NCBI RefSeq assembly: GCF_001562115.1
Contig: NZ_CP013926.1
Span: 1,922,001 to 1,986,000, forward strand
DNA: 64,000 nt
Source of the DNA: Alteromonas stellipolaris
GTDB taxonomy: Bacteria > Pseudomonadota > Gammaproteobacteria > Enterobacterales > Alteromonadaceae
Direction: 5' to 3'
The position numbers were made by a program, and so were the translations under genes. Numbering within the stretch: the first letter of the stretch is position 1; the number at the start of each line of letters is the position of its first letter. The notes under the pieces were generated by a model. That model was not told the origin of the DNA. It ran no database searches and saw nothing but the letters and a program-made list of their open reading frames with translations. This document shows positions 25,969 to 35,081 of the stretch, piece after piece.

Positions 25969-26044
25969 TGGCGTCCCCAAGGGGATTCGAACCCCTGTTA
26001 CCGCCGTGAAAGGGCGGTGTCCTAGGCCTCTAGACGATGGGGAC
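25969..26044 (-). tRNA. tRNA-Glu (anticodon UUC), intact
   Basis: A 76-nt gene with complete cloverleaf: acceptor GTCCCCA/TGGGGAC, anticodon loop CTTTCAC (anticodon TTC), T-arm GTTCGAATC and encoded GCCA end. It is last in the Ala-Glu transcript and the only one of three Glu-like copies with a pairing acceptor stem. Confidence 0.96.
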
Positions 26045-26270
26045 AAAAAATTTTCTTTCAAAAGCTATGCTTTTGAGATTTTTTGTAAGGTGAAGCGAGC
26101 TCTGCGAGCTGAGCGACATTATCCTTACAATCAATCAATTTCTGTAAGGAGAGGTGAGCTCTGCGAACCGAACGACCTTATAACCTTACAAAAACAAATT
26201 TTTGTCGCTGATAGCAACTTTTCAATTACTACCGGCCTAATTCACAGTTACGGACTGTGACACCGGAAAA

Positions 26271-26339
26271 TGGCGTCCCCAAGGGGATTCGAACCCCTGT
26301 TACCGCCGTGAAAGGGCGGTGTCCTAGGCCTCTAGACGA
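26271..26339 (-). pseudogene. tRNA-Glu pseudogene, 5' acceptor strand missing (copy 2)
   Basis: The 69 nt are identical to positions 8-76 of the intact tRNA-Glu, including anticodon, T-arm and CCA. The first seven nucleotides (GTCCCCA) are replaced by GCTCACC from the spacer, which cannot pair properly with TGGGGAC. It is therefore unlikely to be processed by RNase P or charged, although automated tools may call it a tRNA. Confidence 0.85.
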
Positions 26340-26583
26340 GGTGAGCTCTGCGAACCGAACGACCTTGCCTTACAGAAGTACTAAACTTTTGTCACTGGTA
26401 ATTTCAAAGATTACCGGCCTAACTTAACTCAAAAGCTACGCTTTTGAGATTTTTTGTAAGGTGAAGCGAGCTCTGCGAGCTGAGCGACATTAATAACCTT
26501 ACAAAAACAAATTTTTGTCGCTGATAGTAACTTTTCAATTACTACCGGCCTATTTCACAGTTACGGACTGTGACACCGGAAAA

Positions 26584-26652
26584 TGGCGTCCCCAAGGGGA
26601 TTCGAACCCCTGTTACCGCCGTGAAAGGGCGGTGTCCTAGGCCTCTAGACGA
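26584..26652 (-). pseudogene. tRNA-Glu pseudogene, 5' acceptor strand missing (copy 3)
   Basis: Same 69-nt fragment and same junction as the copy at 26271, which shows that the truncation came first and the unit was then duplicated in tandem. It lies immediately downstream of tRNA-Ala in the transcript. Confidence 0.85.
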
Positions 26653-26879
26653 GGTGAGCTCTGCGAACCGAACGACCTTGCCTTACAGAAGTACTAAACT
26701 TTTGTCACTGGTAATTTCAAAGATTACCGGCCTAACTTAACTCAAAAGCTATGCTTTTGAGATTTTTTGTAAGGTGAAGCGAGCTCTGCGAGCTGAGCGA
26801 CATTATCCTTACAAAAAATAAATTTTGCCCGAAGGTTAAACCTTCAGCCTAAACTACAATATAAACTTGTAGTTAGATT

Positions 26880-26955
26880 TGGTGGAGCCAGGCGGGATCG
26901 AACCGCCGACCTCCTGCATGCCATGCAGGCGCTCTCCCAGCTGAGCTATGGCCCC
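26880..26955 (-). tRNA. tRNA-Ala (anticodon GGC)
   Basis: A 76-nt cloverleaf: acceptor GGGGCCA/TGGCTCC, D-arm AGCTCAGCTGGGAGAGC, anticodon loop ATGGCAT (GGC) and encoded ACCA. First gene of the operon that continues into the tRNA-Glu copies. Confidence 0.96.
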
Positions 26956-27003
26956 GTTGTGTCATAGTCACTATTGTGTGACTGTTCCGTGACAGCGGGG
27001 CGC

Positions 27004-27032
27004 ATTCTAGGCATCCACCCCATTTATGTCAA
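27004..27032 (-). promoter_or_regulatory. Strong promoter of the tRNA-Ala-Glu operon
   Basis: Minus-strand TTGACA (27032-27027), 17-bp spacer and TAGAAT (27009-27004), followed by a GC-rich discriminator GCGCCCC typical of stringently controlled stable-RNA promoters. It lies in the short gap after gltX, so the tRNAs do not depend on gltX transcription. Confidence 0.85.
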
Positions 27033-27040
27033 CGGTTTTT

Positions 27041-28450
27041 TTATGAATTTTCTCTGTTTGCTATAAAAGTAAGCGCTTTGTCGATTCTCTCGCCAACTTT
27101 CTCTTTTGAAAGCAAATTAAGGGTTACATCTAAAGACGGAGAATTACCACTTCCGGTGGTAGCAACACGCAGTGGCATCCCTACTTTACCCATTCCCACT
27201 TCTAACTCTTCAGCTGTTGTATTGATTGCAGCCTGAATATTTTCCGGCTCCCACGCCTCAATAGCCATCAACTTCTCTTTTACCAGCTCTAGCGGCCCAC
27301 GCGCTACTGGGCGTAAATGCTTTTTAGCAGCATTGGCATCAAAGTCTTCATAATCTTGATAGAAGTAAGTAGAGATTTCAGCGAGCTCTTTTAACGTTTT
27401 TACTCTGTCAGCTTGAATAGCAATAACAGATTCAAGGGCAGGCCCAGTTGTTAAGTCTACTTCTAACCCATCAAAGTGCCATTTTAAGTGTCCAGCAACT
27501 TCACTGGCTGGCAAACTTTTGATGTAGTGCTGGTTCAACCAAATCAATTTTTCAGTATTAAATGCAGAAGCTGACTGACCAATCGCGTCTAAACTGAATA
27601 ACTCAATCATTTCATCAAGGGTAAAAATCTCTTGGTCACCATGTGACCACCCTAGCCTTACTAAATAATTCAATACCGCTTGAGGCAAGAAACCATCATC
27701 ACGATATTGCATAACACTAACTGCACCATGACGTTTCGATAACTTTTTACCGTCATCACCTAAAATCATAGATACATGAGCATATTCTGGTACAGGCGCG
27801 CCTAACGCTTGTAGAATGTTAATTTGACGGGGCGTATTATTAATATGGTCTTCACCACGAACAACATGGGTGATGCCCATATCCCAATCGTCTACTACAA
27901 CGCAAAAGTTGTAAGTTGGTGTACCGTCGGTGCGCTGAATGATTAAGTCATCCAACTCACTGTTGTTAATTTCGATTTTACCGCGCACGTGATCGGTAAT
28001 AACAACCGTGCCCTCTAATGGGGTTTTAAAACGAATGACAAAAGGTTCGCCTTCTGGGTGATCGGTACGATCTCGCCATGTGCCAGGGTAACGAGGTTTT
28101 TCGCCACGTTCTTTCTGGGCTTCACGAATAGCATCCAACTCTTCAGCGCTCATAAAGCACTTATATGCTTTACCTTCATCTAATAGTTGTTGGATTAGGT
28201 CTTTATATCTGTCGAAACGATCGGTTTGATAGATAGGGCCAGTGTCCCAAGTCAAACCTAGCCACTGCATGCCATCTAAAATGGCTTGCTTAGCTTCTTC
28301 AGTGGAACGTTCAATATCTGTATCTTCAATCCGAAGTACAAATTCGCCGCCATTATTTTTGGCAAGTAGCCAAGAATATAAAGCGGTGCGTGCGCCACCT
28401 ACGTGAAGGTAGCCAGTAGGGCTTGGTGCAAATCGTGTTACAACCGACAT
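27041..28450 (-). CDS. gltX: Glutamyl-tRNA synthetase
   Basis: A class I synthetase of 469 aa that charges tRNA-Glu. The HIGH-type motif is [13 protein letters not shown] (residues 9-21) and the KMSKS equivalent KLSKRHG is near residue 238. The C-terminal helical anticodon-binding domain is complete. The gene lies directly upstream of a tRNA-Glu cluster. Confidence 0.97.
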   Translation of the reverse strand: MSVVTRFAPSPTGYLHVGGARTALYSWLLAKNNGGEFVLRIEDTDIERSTEEAKQAILDGMQWLGLTWDTGPIYQTDRFDRYKDLIQQLLDEGKAYKCFMSAEELDAIREAQKERGEKPRYPGTWRDRTDHPEGEPFVIRFKTPLEGTVVITDHVRGKIEINNSELDDLIIQRTDGTPTYNFCVVVDDWDMGITHVVRGEDHINNTPRQINILQALGAPVPEYAHVSMILGDDGKKLSKRHGAVSVMQYRDDGFLPQAVLNYLVRLGWSHGDQEIFTLDEMIELFSLDAIGQSASAFNTEKLIWLNQHYIKSLPASEVAGHLKWHFDGLEVDLTTGPALESVIAIQADRVKTLKELAEISTYFYQDYEDFDANAAKKHLRPVARGPLELVKEKLMAIEAWEPENIQAAINTTAEELEVGMGKVGMPLRVATTGSGNSPSLDVTLNLLSKEKVGERIDKALTFIANRENS

Positions 28451-28699
28451 GATAAAAACTCTCTATCTTTATTAGATTGTGAAATTGCGCGCATTCTACC
28501 AGTCTCCGCTTCACGACAAAAGCAGCACGATGCATTTGCTTAGCATATTAGATACCAATAGAAATTTACATTTATGCTTTACTGACGTCGTGTTTATTAG
28601 CATGGCCTCATTTAAAGCTTACAATTCCATCAATTTAGATAAAAAGCGGCCAAAATGTTCACTTTTCAGGCATACAGTCATTTTTCTTTCATTTTATTA

Positions 28700-28727
28700 T
28701 TGACAGTATGAGAACCGACTCTATAAT
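28700..28727 (+). promoter_or_regulatory. Consensus promoter of the tRNA-Val operon
   Basis: A perfect TTGACA (28700-28705) and perfect TATAAT (28722-28727) are separated by 16 bp and followed by a GC-rich discriminator (ACCGCCCC). This is a stable-RNA promoter. The remainder of the 314-bp gap between gltX and the first tRNA-Val (28451-28699) shows nothing else recognisable. Confidence 0.9.
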
Positions 28728-28764
28728 ACCGCCCCACTTGCTTAGGCAAGATAATAAACAAGAC

Positions 28765-28840
28765 GGACGCTTAGCTCAGTTGGGAGAGCATCGCCCTTAC
28801 AAGGCGAGGGTCACTGGTTCAAGCCCAGTAGCGTCCACCA
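28765..28840 (+). tRNA. tRNA-Val (anticodon UAC), copy 1
   Basis: A complete 76-nt cloverleaf: acceptor GGACGCT/AGCGTCC, anticodon loop CTTACAA (TAC), T-arm ACTGG-TTCAAGC-CCAGT and encoded ACCA. Confidence 0.97.
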
Positions 28841-28864
28841 CTCTTGTGAGTGTTTAGACAATGT

Positions 28865-28908
28865 CACTGGTTCAATAACTTCGTTACGAGCCACAGCAGC
28901 GTCCACCA
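28865..28908 (+). repeat. tRNA-Val 3'-end-like 44-nt element (between copies 1 and 2)
   Basis: It begins CACTGGTTCAA and ends AGCGTCCACCA like the tRNA-Val T-arm and tail, but the T-loop is replaced by an 18-nt hairpin insert around AACTTCGTTACGAG. It is the most diverged member of the element family arrayed after copy 3. Confidence 0.8.
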
Positions 28909-28933
28909 CTCTTGTTTATTAGAAAAAGTATTC

Positions 28934-29009
28934 GGACGCTTAGCTCAGTTGGGAGAGCATCGCCCTTACAAGGCGAGGGTCACTGGTTCAAGCCCAGTAG
29001 CGTCCACCA
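28934..29009 (+). tRNA. tRNA-Val (anticodon UAC), copy 2
   Basis: Identical in sequence to copy 1, with an intact cloverleaf and encoded CCA. Confidence 0.97.
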
Positions 29010-29034
29010 CTTTTTTGAAAAACTTCGATATGCC

Positions 29035-29110
29035 GGACGCTTAGCTCAGTTGGGAGAGCATCGCCCTTACAAGGCGAGGGTCACTGGTTCAAGCCCAGTA
29101 GCGTCCACCA
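29035..29110 (+). tRNA. tRNA-Val (anticodon UAC), copy 3
   Basis: Identical to copies 1 and 2. Only 25 bp separate it from copy 2; downstream begins the array of tRNA-tail elements. Confidence 0.97.
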
Positions 29111-29151
29111 CTTCCTTTTTTTAAAATTCATTATAAACACGACACGACAAC

Positions 29152-29530
29152 CACTGGTTCAACAACTTCGTTGCGAGCCTCAGTAGCGTCCACCACTTCC
29201 TTTTTTAAAATTCATTATAAACACGACACGGCAATCACTGGTTCAACAACTTCGTTGCGAGCCTCAGTAGCGTCCACCACTTCCTTTTTTTTAAAATTTT
29301 TTATAAACACGACACGACAATCCCTGGTTCAACAACTTCGTTGCGAGCCTCAGTAGCGTCCACCACTTCCTTTTTTTAAAATTCATTATAAACACGACAC
29401 GGCAATCACTGGTTCAACAGCTTGGTTCAACAACTTCGTTGCGAGCCTCAGTAGCGTCCACCACTTCCTTTTTTTAAAATTCATTATAAACACGACACGG
29501 CAATCACTGGTTCAACAGCTTCGTTATCAT
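29152..29530 (+). repeat. Array of five tRNA-Val tail elements
   Basis: Elements at 29152-29195, 29236-29279, 29322-29365, 29407-29463 (with a 13-nt internal duplication) and a truncated one at 29505-29530. Period is 84-98 bp. Each has the T-arm start ACTGGTTCAA, hairpin CAAC-TTC-GTTG, then CAGTAGCGTCCACCA, followed by a T-tract and an AT-rich spacer ending GACACG(A/G)CAA. The rest of the gap to the next gene (29531-29734) has no identifiable feature. It resembles in concept the tyrT-associated rtT repeats of E. coli. Confidence 0.88.
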
Positions 29531-29734
29531 CAGCAGCTGCATTAACCATCTTTCATACCTCAGAATAAACACTTGAAAGAAAACTAACTTAACGCTCATG
29601 CCCTCTACCTGTTTTTCATGCCATGCATCGCAATCTTAAATACCCTATCAAACAATGGTGATAGGTTAATTATTCAACTAAACTCCTATTAGGTTGTTTA
29701 CACGAGTAAGCATTGACGCACATACGAGGTTGTA

Positions 29735-31360
29735 ATGAACCTACAGTTGGCTAGACAAACCCGCTTATTAATTGCGGAAGATCAGGCTTTGGCAAAAAGT
29801 CATATGAAATATGCTTTGGAGCAACTCGGCTTCCAACATATCGATTATGTAGACCGTGCTGCGTACGCCCTTACCTCGCTGCGCACCCGGCAGTACGATG
29901 TCATTGTTTGTGCTTATGACTTAAGGCAAGAACAAGGAGGCTATAATTTATTCGAGCAGCTGAAAACCGAAAAGATTATTCCTCTTACTACCGGCTTTAT
30001 TTTTACCAGTGCCGATACTGCTATTGATGTTGTTCATGCAATAATCGAGTTGCAACCAGACGAATTCTTAGCAAAACCATTTTCCGTCAACGAACTAGAT
30101 AAACGACTGAGTAAAGTCGTCACCCGTAAAAAGGTGTTTCACGATGTCTATCGTTACATGGATGACCAGAATCCCGAGCAAGCACTTAAAGAATTAGAGT
30201 TTATTTTAGTTGAACCTAAGAATGCTGAACACTTCCCGTTAGCCCTTAAAACTAAGGGTGACTTATTGTTATTGAATAGACAGTTTGAAAACGCGAAGCT
30301 TTTTTACCAATCAATCATCAACATTCAAAACTTTACGTGGGCAAAGCTCGGCCTCGTTCAATGCTACATTCACTTAGATGAATTTGATGATGCAGAACGA
30401 GACCTTATTCAGCTGGCACTGCAACCTGAAAGTATGCTGAGCGCTTATGACTTATTGGCAGAGCTTCAAATTAAGTTAGAAGCCTATGATGAAGCACTGG
30501 AATGTGTAAATGTTGCTAGCGATATTTCACCTCGAAATGTGATGCGCCATATTACTGCGGTACAACTTGCTAGGTTAACCCACGATTATGAGGGGCAATT
30601 TAATAGCGCTAAAAAAGTAGTTCGTTTCGGCAAGAATTCGGTGCACGACACACCTGAAATGTACTTATCTGTCGCAAGAGCGGGTATCGACTTTGCGATG
30701 ACGGCAGAAACCTCGCAAACAAACAAAATCATCAAGCAATCCAATGAATATCTGCGCCAATTAAAAAGCGCCTACCCAAAAGTGAATCTTGACCATCAGC
30801 TTCAAGTTATTAGTGCTCGTATTCACTATCTAAAAGATGAAAACGATAAAGCAAAAGATCTGCTTGATGCTTTAGATATTGATAATCTTGAAGAACAGTC
30901 TGTCGAAACTTTATTAGACTCGGCAAAGGCCTTCCACGACTTGGGGTTAAGAGGAAGCGCGCTTAAATTACTCGATAAAGCGACATTAAGGCAAAAAGAG
31001 CTTGATGCGCCAAACAGCTTACTTAGCCGTTATATAAACCAAGAAGTTGTTGAGAAAACAGCAATATCAATTAGTCCTAAAAACCTTAATGACGTGGCTG
31101 TGGTGCAGTATAAGCGTGGCGAACTAGCGAAATCTTACCAAACGTTTGAGCAAGCATTCAGGGTTATGCCTCACAATGCTGCCATTGCGTTAAACCTACT
31201 GCAAGCGTCAGCAATGCGACGCTCTCGCGAAGGAAAAGCGGAAGCTAGTATGAACTCGGTTATGAAGAAGTGCCGCTTTACGCTGGAAAGTGCTTCTTTA
31301 TCTGAAGAGCAAAGCCAGCGCTATGAAACGGTTAAAGGGCTGTTAGATCAGGTGGTGTAA
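29735..31360 (+). CDS. TPR protein with degenerate response-regulator receiver
   Basis: A 541-aa protein: receiver-like domain at 8-130 and about eight TPR-like helical repeats from 150 to the end. The receiver keeps the acidic pair (AEDQ, residues 14-17) and the Lys of LAKPFS, but the phosphorylatable position is Ala60 in VCAYDL, where active receivers have Asp. It is therefore probably phosphorylation-independent or uses Asp62. Related receiver-TPR proteins occur widely in Vibrio and Shewanella. It has no kinase partner nearby. Confidence 0.82.
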   Translation: MNLQLARQTRLLIAEDQALAKSHMKYALEQLGFQHIDYVDRAAYALTSLRTRQYDVIVCAYDLRQEQGGYNLFEQLKTEKIIPLTTGFIFTSADTAIDVVHAIIELQPDEFLAKPFSVNELDKRLSKVVTRKKVFHDVYRYMDDQNPEQALKELEFILVEPKNAEHFPLALKTKGDLLLLNRQFENAKLFYQSIINIQNFTWAKLGLVQCYIHLDEFDDAERDLIQLALQPESMLSAYDLLAELQIKLEAYDEALECVNVASDISPRNVMRHITAVQLARLTHDYEGQFNSAKKVVRFGKNSVHDTPEMYLSVARAGIDFAMTAETSQTNKIIKQSNEYLRQLKSAYPKVNLDHQLQVISARIHYLKDENDKAKDLLDALDIDNLEEQSVETLLDSAKAFHDLGLRGSALKLLDKATLRQKELDAPNSLLSRYINQEVVEKTAISISPKNLNDVAVVQYKRGELAKSYQTFEQAFRVMPHNAAIALNLLQASAMRRSREGKAEASMNSVMKKCRFTLESASLSEEQSQRYETVKGLLDQVV

Positions 31361-31875
31361 ACCACTACCTTTTCTTGATAAAGGTTGTCTTTATATTCAA
31401 TTTCGTGGCTATAGGACATGCCTATTTTTTCCATCACTTTGATGGAATTTAAATTCTCCTGTTTTGCCATGGCACAAAATTTGTCGATGCCAATTTGATA
31501 CAAAGCATCTTTCACTTGCATCGCTGCCTCTGTGGCATACCCCTTCCCCCAGCTGGCTTGTTTAAAACGCCAACCAAGTTCAATATTATCAATCTCAGGA
31601 TCTTTAGTGAAAAAGCCAAAAGGGCGAACCAAAATCCAGCCGATATCCTCTTCACTTTCTTTTTCTTGTACTCGCCATAAGCCCCAACCTAGTGCTGGGT
31701 TTGAATACGCTTGAAAGCGTGGTACGAAGGTGTTGGTAACATCTTCACGTGATGTTTTTTGACCATCACTGATAAATCGCATTACCTCTTCGTCTTGATC
31801 AAGCTCCCAAAGGAACTCTGTATCAGAGTCGGTGATATAATGGAAAGACAGGCGCGCGCTATCTTCAATAAACAT
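31348..31875 (-). CDS. GNAT-family N-acetyltransferase (RimJ/RimL-like)
   Basis: A 175-aa Acetyltransf_3-type protein. The acetyl-CoA loop is QASWGKGYATEA near residue 108 and the C-terminal motif NLNSIKVMEKIGM near 144. Acceptor unknown; possibly a ribosomal protein or small molecule. Good ribosome-binding site AGGGA before the ATG. Its 3' end overlaps the convergent TPR gene by 13 nt. Confidence 0.87.
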   Translation of the reverse strand: MFIEDSARLSFHYITDSDTEFLWELDQDEEVMRFISDGQKTSREDVTNTFVPRFQAYSNPALGWGLWRVQEKESEEDIGWILVRPFGFFTKDPEIDNIELGWRFKQASWGKGYATEAAMQVKDALYQIGIDKFCAMAKQENLNSIKVMEKIGMSYSHEIEYKDNLYQEKVVVYTT

Positions 31876-31955
31876 AGATTTCCCTTTCTAATCGCTATTA
31901 TTACGAGCAACTTTATACTGCTGCTTTCGTATTTTTTAGCGCAACGAACGTAAGT

Positions 31956-32924
31956 TTAGCCGCCTAACATAGCTAAGTGCTTCGTTGCCCCAGTATTACC
32001 TTCATGCAAAAAGTGCGTAGCATGCTTTTCACCTAAGCACTCAACTAAGAACTGTTGCAGCCCTACTACATCTTGCTCAGCCAATAGGTGTCGCATATCA
32101 ATACCGTGCTCACTAAATAGGCACAAATGTAATTTACCATTGGCGGCTACGCGAAGTCGATTACAACTTTTACAAAAATCTTTGCTGTACGGCATGATGA
32201 GGCCAATTTTACCCGCATAGTCAGGATGAAAAAATTCCTGCGCTGGTCCAGCGTCTTTGCGCCTAACCATGGGTTGCCATCCGGCATCAATAAGTGTTTG
32301 CTTTAGCGGCGTTCCACCTTGATGCTGTGCTTTAAAGAAACTAGTAGTATCGCCGGTTTCCATCAATTCAATAAACCGCAATGTGACTGGCATGGTTTTA
32401 AGCCACTCAAGGAATCGATTTAACCTCGCATCAGAAAAATCGTTTAGCAGCACCGAATTCACTTTTACATCAAGTCCGGCCTCAACCGCAGCATCCAACC
32501 CGGCTAAGACTTGCTTTAATTTATCTTGCCCAGTAATTGCTGCAAACTGCCTTGGATCTAAGCTATCTATGCTGACATTCACTTGGTGTAAACCTGCCTG
32601 CTTCCACGATGCAGCATGTTCAGCCATACGACCACCATGAGTGGTCATGGCCACTCGCTTAATTCCGGGAGTATTTGCCGTTGCACTTAAAATATCGAGG
32701 AAGTCGCGGCGAAGTGTTGGCTCGCCGCCAGTAAGACGAACTTTGGATGTACCCAATCCTGAAAACGCGCTCAACAGCGTATTGATTTCGCCTAAGGAAA
32801 GAAAATGCTCACTAGAAGGACCTTGATAACCGTCAGGCAAACAATACTGACAGCGAAAATTACACGCCTCCGTTACCGATAAACGCAAATAATGGAATTG
32901 TCGTCCAAAGCTATCTTCTAACAA
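31956..32924 (-). CDS. moaA: GTP 3',8-cyclase MoaA (molybdenum cofactor)
   Basis: A radical SAM enzyme of 323 aa that makes the first intermediate of molybdopterin synthesis. The N-terminal cluster motif CNFRCQYC (Cys21, 25, 28), the C-terminal cluster CKSCNRLRV...LC and the terminal Gly-Gly are all present. The start is assigned to TTG at 32924 because AAGGGAG lies five bases upstream and the length then matches E. coli MoaA; the longer frame also starts with TTG but lacks such a site. Other moa genes are not in the window. Confidence 0.92.
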   Translation of the reverse strand: MLEDSFGRQFHYLRLSVTEACNFRCQYCLPDGYQGPSSEHFLSLGEINTLLSAFSGLGTSKVRLTGGEPTLRRDFLDILSATANTPGIKRVAMTTHGGRMAEHAASWKQAGLHQVNVSIDSLDPRQFAAITGQDKLKQVLAGLDAAVEAGLDVKVNSVLLNDFSDARLNRFLEWLKTMPVTLRFIELMETGDTTSFFKAQHQGGTPLKQTLIDAGWQPMVRRKDAGPAQEFFHPDYAGKIGLIMPYSKDFCKSCNRLRVAANGKLHLCLFSEHGIDMRHLLAEQDVVGLQQFLVECLGEKHATHFLHEGNTGATKHLAMLGG

Positions 32925-33223
32925 ATTTTCTCCCTTAATGGGTACGTAAAACAAATAGTGTGATTAAATAGACTATGATGTCTTTGCGCCAGTTTACGCG
33001 GCCGCAAATAAGAATGAAATGCTTGATAACGCATAAATTAGAACGTTTTATCGTACCGTTACCCTATTTATCTTAAATAAATATAACGGTTCACCGTAAA
33101 CGATTTAGTTTAAGGTTCGTTAATCTACCATAATTCATCTTAGTAAAGGAGTTTTCACTCCTACCTTCCGCTAGCGTCATCGCGTTGCAACGTCCCAACC
33201 ATGCAGTGAGAACATAAGTACAC

Positions 33224-35017
33224 ATGCGAAAAAATCGATTTCCGTTAAACGAAAATGAGCCTATTAAATGGCAGGTGCTCAAACAGTTATGGCCATACCT
33301 TCTAGAATTTAAAGGTCGGGTGGCATTAGCGTTAATGTGCTTAGTTGCAGCAAAACTTGCCAGCATTGGCCTACCATATGTACTTAAATACACGGTAGAT
33401 AGTTTAAACGGTGATGTACAAGCGTTGGCCATTGCGGTACCTATCAGCTTAATTATTGCGTACGGTGCACTTAGGCTCACTAATGTTTTACTTGGCGAAG
33501 TACGCGACACCTTATTCGGACGTGTTACTGAACGCGCCATGCGCAGGCTGGGTTTAAAGGTATTTAATCACCTACACAATCTAGATTTGGGCTTTCATTT
33601 AAACCGAAGAACAGGCGGCTTATCTAGAGATATTGAACGTGGCACAAACGGCGTAAGTTTCTTAATGCGGTTTATGGTGTTCAATATTGTGCCTACCCTC
33701 TTAGAGATTGGCTTAGTCGTGATATTGCTATTGATTCAGTTTGGCTGGTCTTTTGCAATGATCATTGTGGTCAGTGTCATCAGCTATGTCTTGTTCTCGA
33801 TGAAAGCAACCGATTGGCGCACCAGATTTGTACAACAAATGAATGAAGCCGACTCCACGACTAATTCACGTGCGGTAGACAGCTTACTTAACTTTGAAAC
33901 CGTAAAATACTTCAATAATGAGCGCTTCGAAGCAAGCCGATACGATACAGACTTAGCTGGCTGGGAAAAAGCGAGACGTAAAAATCGGTTATCCCTTTTT
34001 GCCTTAAATGGCGGCCAGGCCAGTATTATTGCGCTGGCGATGACAGCCATGATGGCGAATGCAGCTTATGGTGTAATGGAAGGCGAGATGACCATTGGTG
34101 ACTTCGTGCTAATTAACGCCTTCACTATGCAAATATTTATGCCCCTCAACTTCTTGGGTTTTGTGTATCGGGAAATACGTGGCTCGCTAGCGAACATTCA
34201 AAACCTATTTTCCCTACTGGCGCAAAAGCCAGCGATTGAAGATAAACCCAATGCAGCTCATCTCTCAGCAAACCAAGCGAGTATACGTTTTAGTAACGTG
34301 CAATTTCACTATCAGCAAGCACGGCCTATTTTAAAAGGTATTAGCTTCGACGTGCCATCAGGCGCCAAAGTTGCTGTAGTTGGCGAAAGTGGTGCTGGTA
34401 AATCTACTATCATGAAGTTGCTGTTTCGTTTTTACGAACCCAGCGAGGGTGGTATTTTCATAAACGGGCAGGATATTCGCGACCTTAGCCAGCATAGTTT
34501 ACGAAGCCATATTGGTATTGTTCCGCAAGATACGGTGTTATTTAATACATCCTTGGTTGAAAATATTCGTTACGGGAATCCAGATGCTAGCGATGATGAG
34601 GTTAATCATGCGATTAAACTGGCACATTTAACCCAGTTTGTTGAAAGCTTGCCGGATGGACTAGACACTACAGTAGGCGAACGTGGGCTGAAACTCTCAG
34701 GCGGTGAAAAACAGCGTGTTGCCATCGCTCGGGCGCTATTAAAAGGTGCGCCAATTATGATATTTGACGAGGCGACATCTTCGTTAGACAGTCAATCAGA
34801 GCAAGCGATATTGGGTGCCCTTCGAGACGCCGCAAAGGGACATACTAGCTTGGTCATTGCCCATAGGCTGTCTACTATTGTGGATGCCGACTCCATCTTA
34901 GTGTTAAGCAAGGGCATGATTGCCGAACATGGCACCCATGAAACGCTTCTAGCACAACAAGGTATTTATAATCGACTGTGGGCGACTCAGCAACGAGAAT
35001 CAAACGATGAAGCATGA
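33224..35017 (+). CDS. ATM1-type ABC transporter (permease-ATPase half-transporter)
   Basis: A 597-aa fusion: six transmembrane helices in about 25-320, then the ATPase with Walker A GESGAGKST (about 388), signature LSGGEKQR (about 493) and Walker B IMIFDEATSSLD. Sequence resembles bacterial relatives of mitochondrial Atm1/HMT1, which export glutathione-metal or sulfur compounds; substrate here is unproven. Divergent from moaA; the 300-bp space between them holds a small hairpin AGGAG-TTTTCA-CTCCT but no riboswitch I can recognise. Confidence 0.87.
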   Translation: MRKNRFPLNENEPIKWQVLKQLWPYLLEFKGRVALALMCLVAAKLASIGLPYVLKYTVDSLNGDVQALAIAVPISLIIAYGALRLTNVLLGEVRDTLFGRVTERAMRRLGLKVFNHLHNLDLGFHLNRRTGGLSRDIERGTNGVSFLMRFMVFNIVPTLLEIGLVVILLLIQFGWSFAMIIVVSVISYVLFSMKATDWRTRFVQQMNEADSTTNSRAVDSLLNFETVKYFNNERFEASRYDTDLAGWEKARRKNRLSLFALNGGQASIIALAMTAMMANAAYGVMEGEMTIGDFVLINAFTMQIFMPLNFLGFVYREIRGSLANIQNLFSLLAQKPAIEDKPNAAHLSANQASIRFSNVQFHYQQARPILKGISFDVPSGAKVAVVGESGAGKSTIMKLLFRFYEPSEGGIFINGQDIRDLSQHSLRSHIGIVPQDTVLFNTSLVENIRYGNPDASDDEVNHAIKLAHLTQFVESLPDGLDTTVGERGLKLSGGEKQRVAIARALLKGAPIMIFDEATSSLDSQSEQAILGALRDAAKGHTSLVIAHRLSTIVDADSILVLSKGMIAEHGTHETLLAQQGIYNRLWATQQRESNDEA

Positions 35018-35081
35018 AACCAAACCCACGCATTTGCAGTCTCGCTACAACGTAAACGAAATTAAAGAATAGTTGAGTAAT

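Larger units (their letters stand above)
26045..26820 (-). repeat. Tandem repeats of tRNA-Glu fragments and spacer
   Basis: A 313-bp unit is repeated from 26271 and again from 26584; a related but shorter spacer follows the intact tRNA (26045-26270). Each unit holds a truncated tRNA-Glu and spacer motifs: a hairpin CAAAAGC-TA(T/C)-GCTTTTG, and a 35-bp motif around GAGCTCTGCGA occurring six times (near 26086, 26145, 26338, 26456, 26650, 26769). No open reading frame is supported here. Confidence 0.85.

Noticed and set aside
28850..29356. Overlapping open frames across the tRNA-Val region
   Set aside because: They are translations of tRNA genes and tail repeats, without ribosome-binding sites.
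29152..29530. CRISPR-like array after the tRNA-Val genes
   Set aside because: Both the 44-bp elements and their spacers are repeated; there are no unique spacers, and the elements derive from the tRNA-Val tail.
32925..33223. Molybdenum-cofactor riboswitch upstream of moaA
   Set aside because: moaA translation starts at about the edge of this region and no conserved riboswitch core or long helical array was seen.
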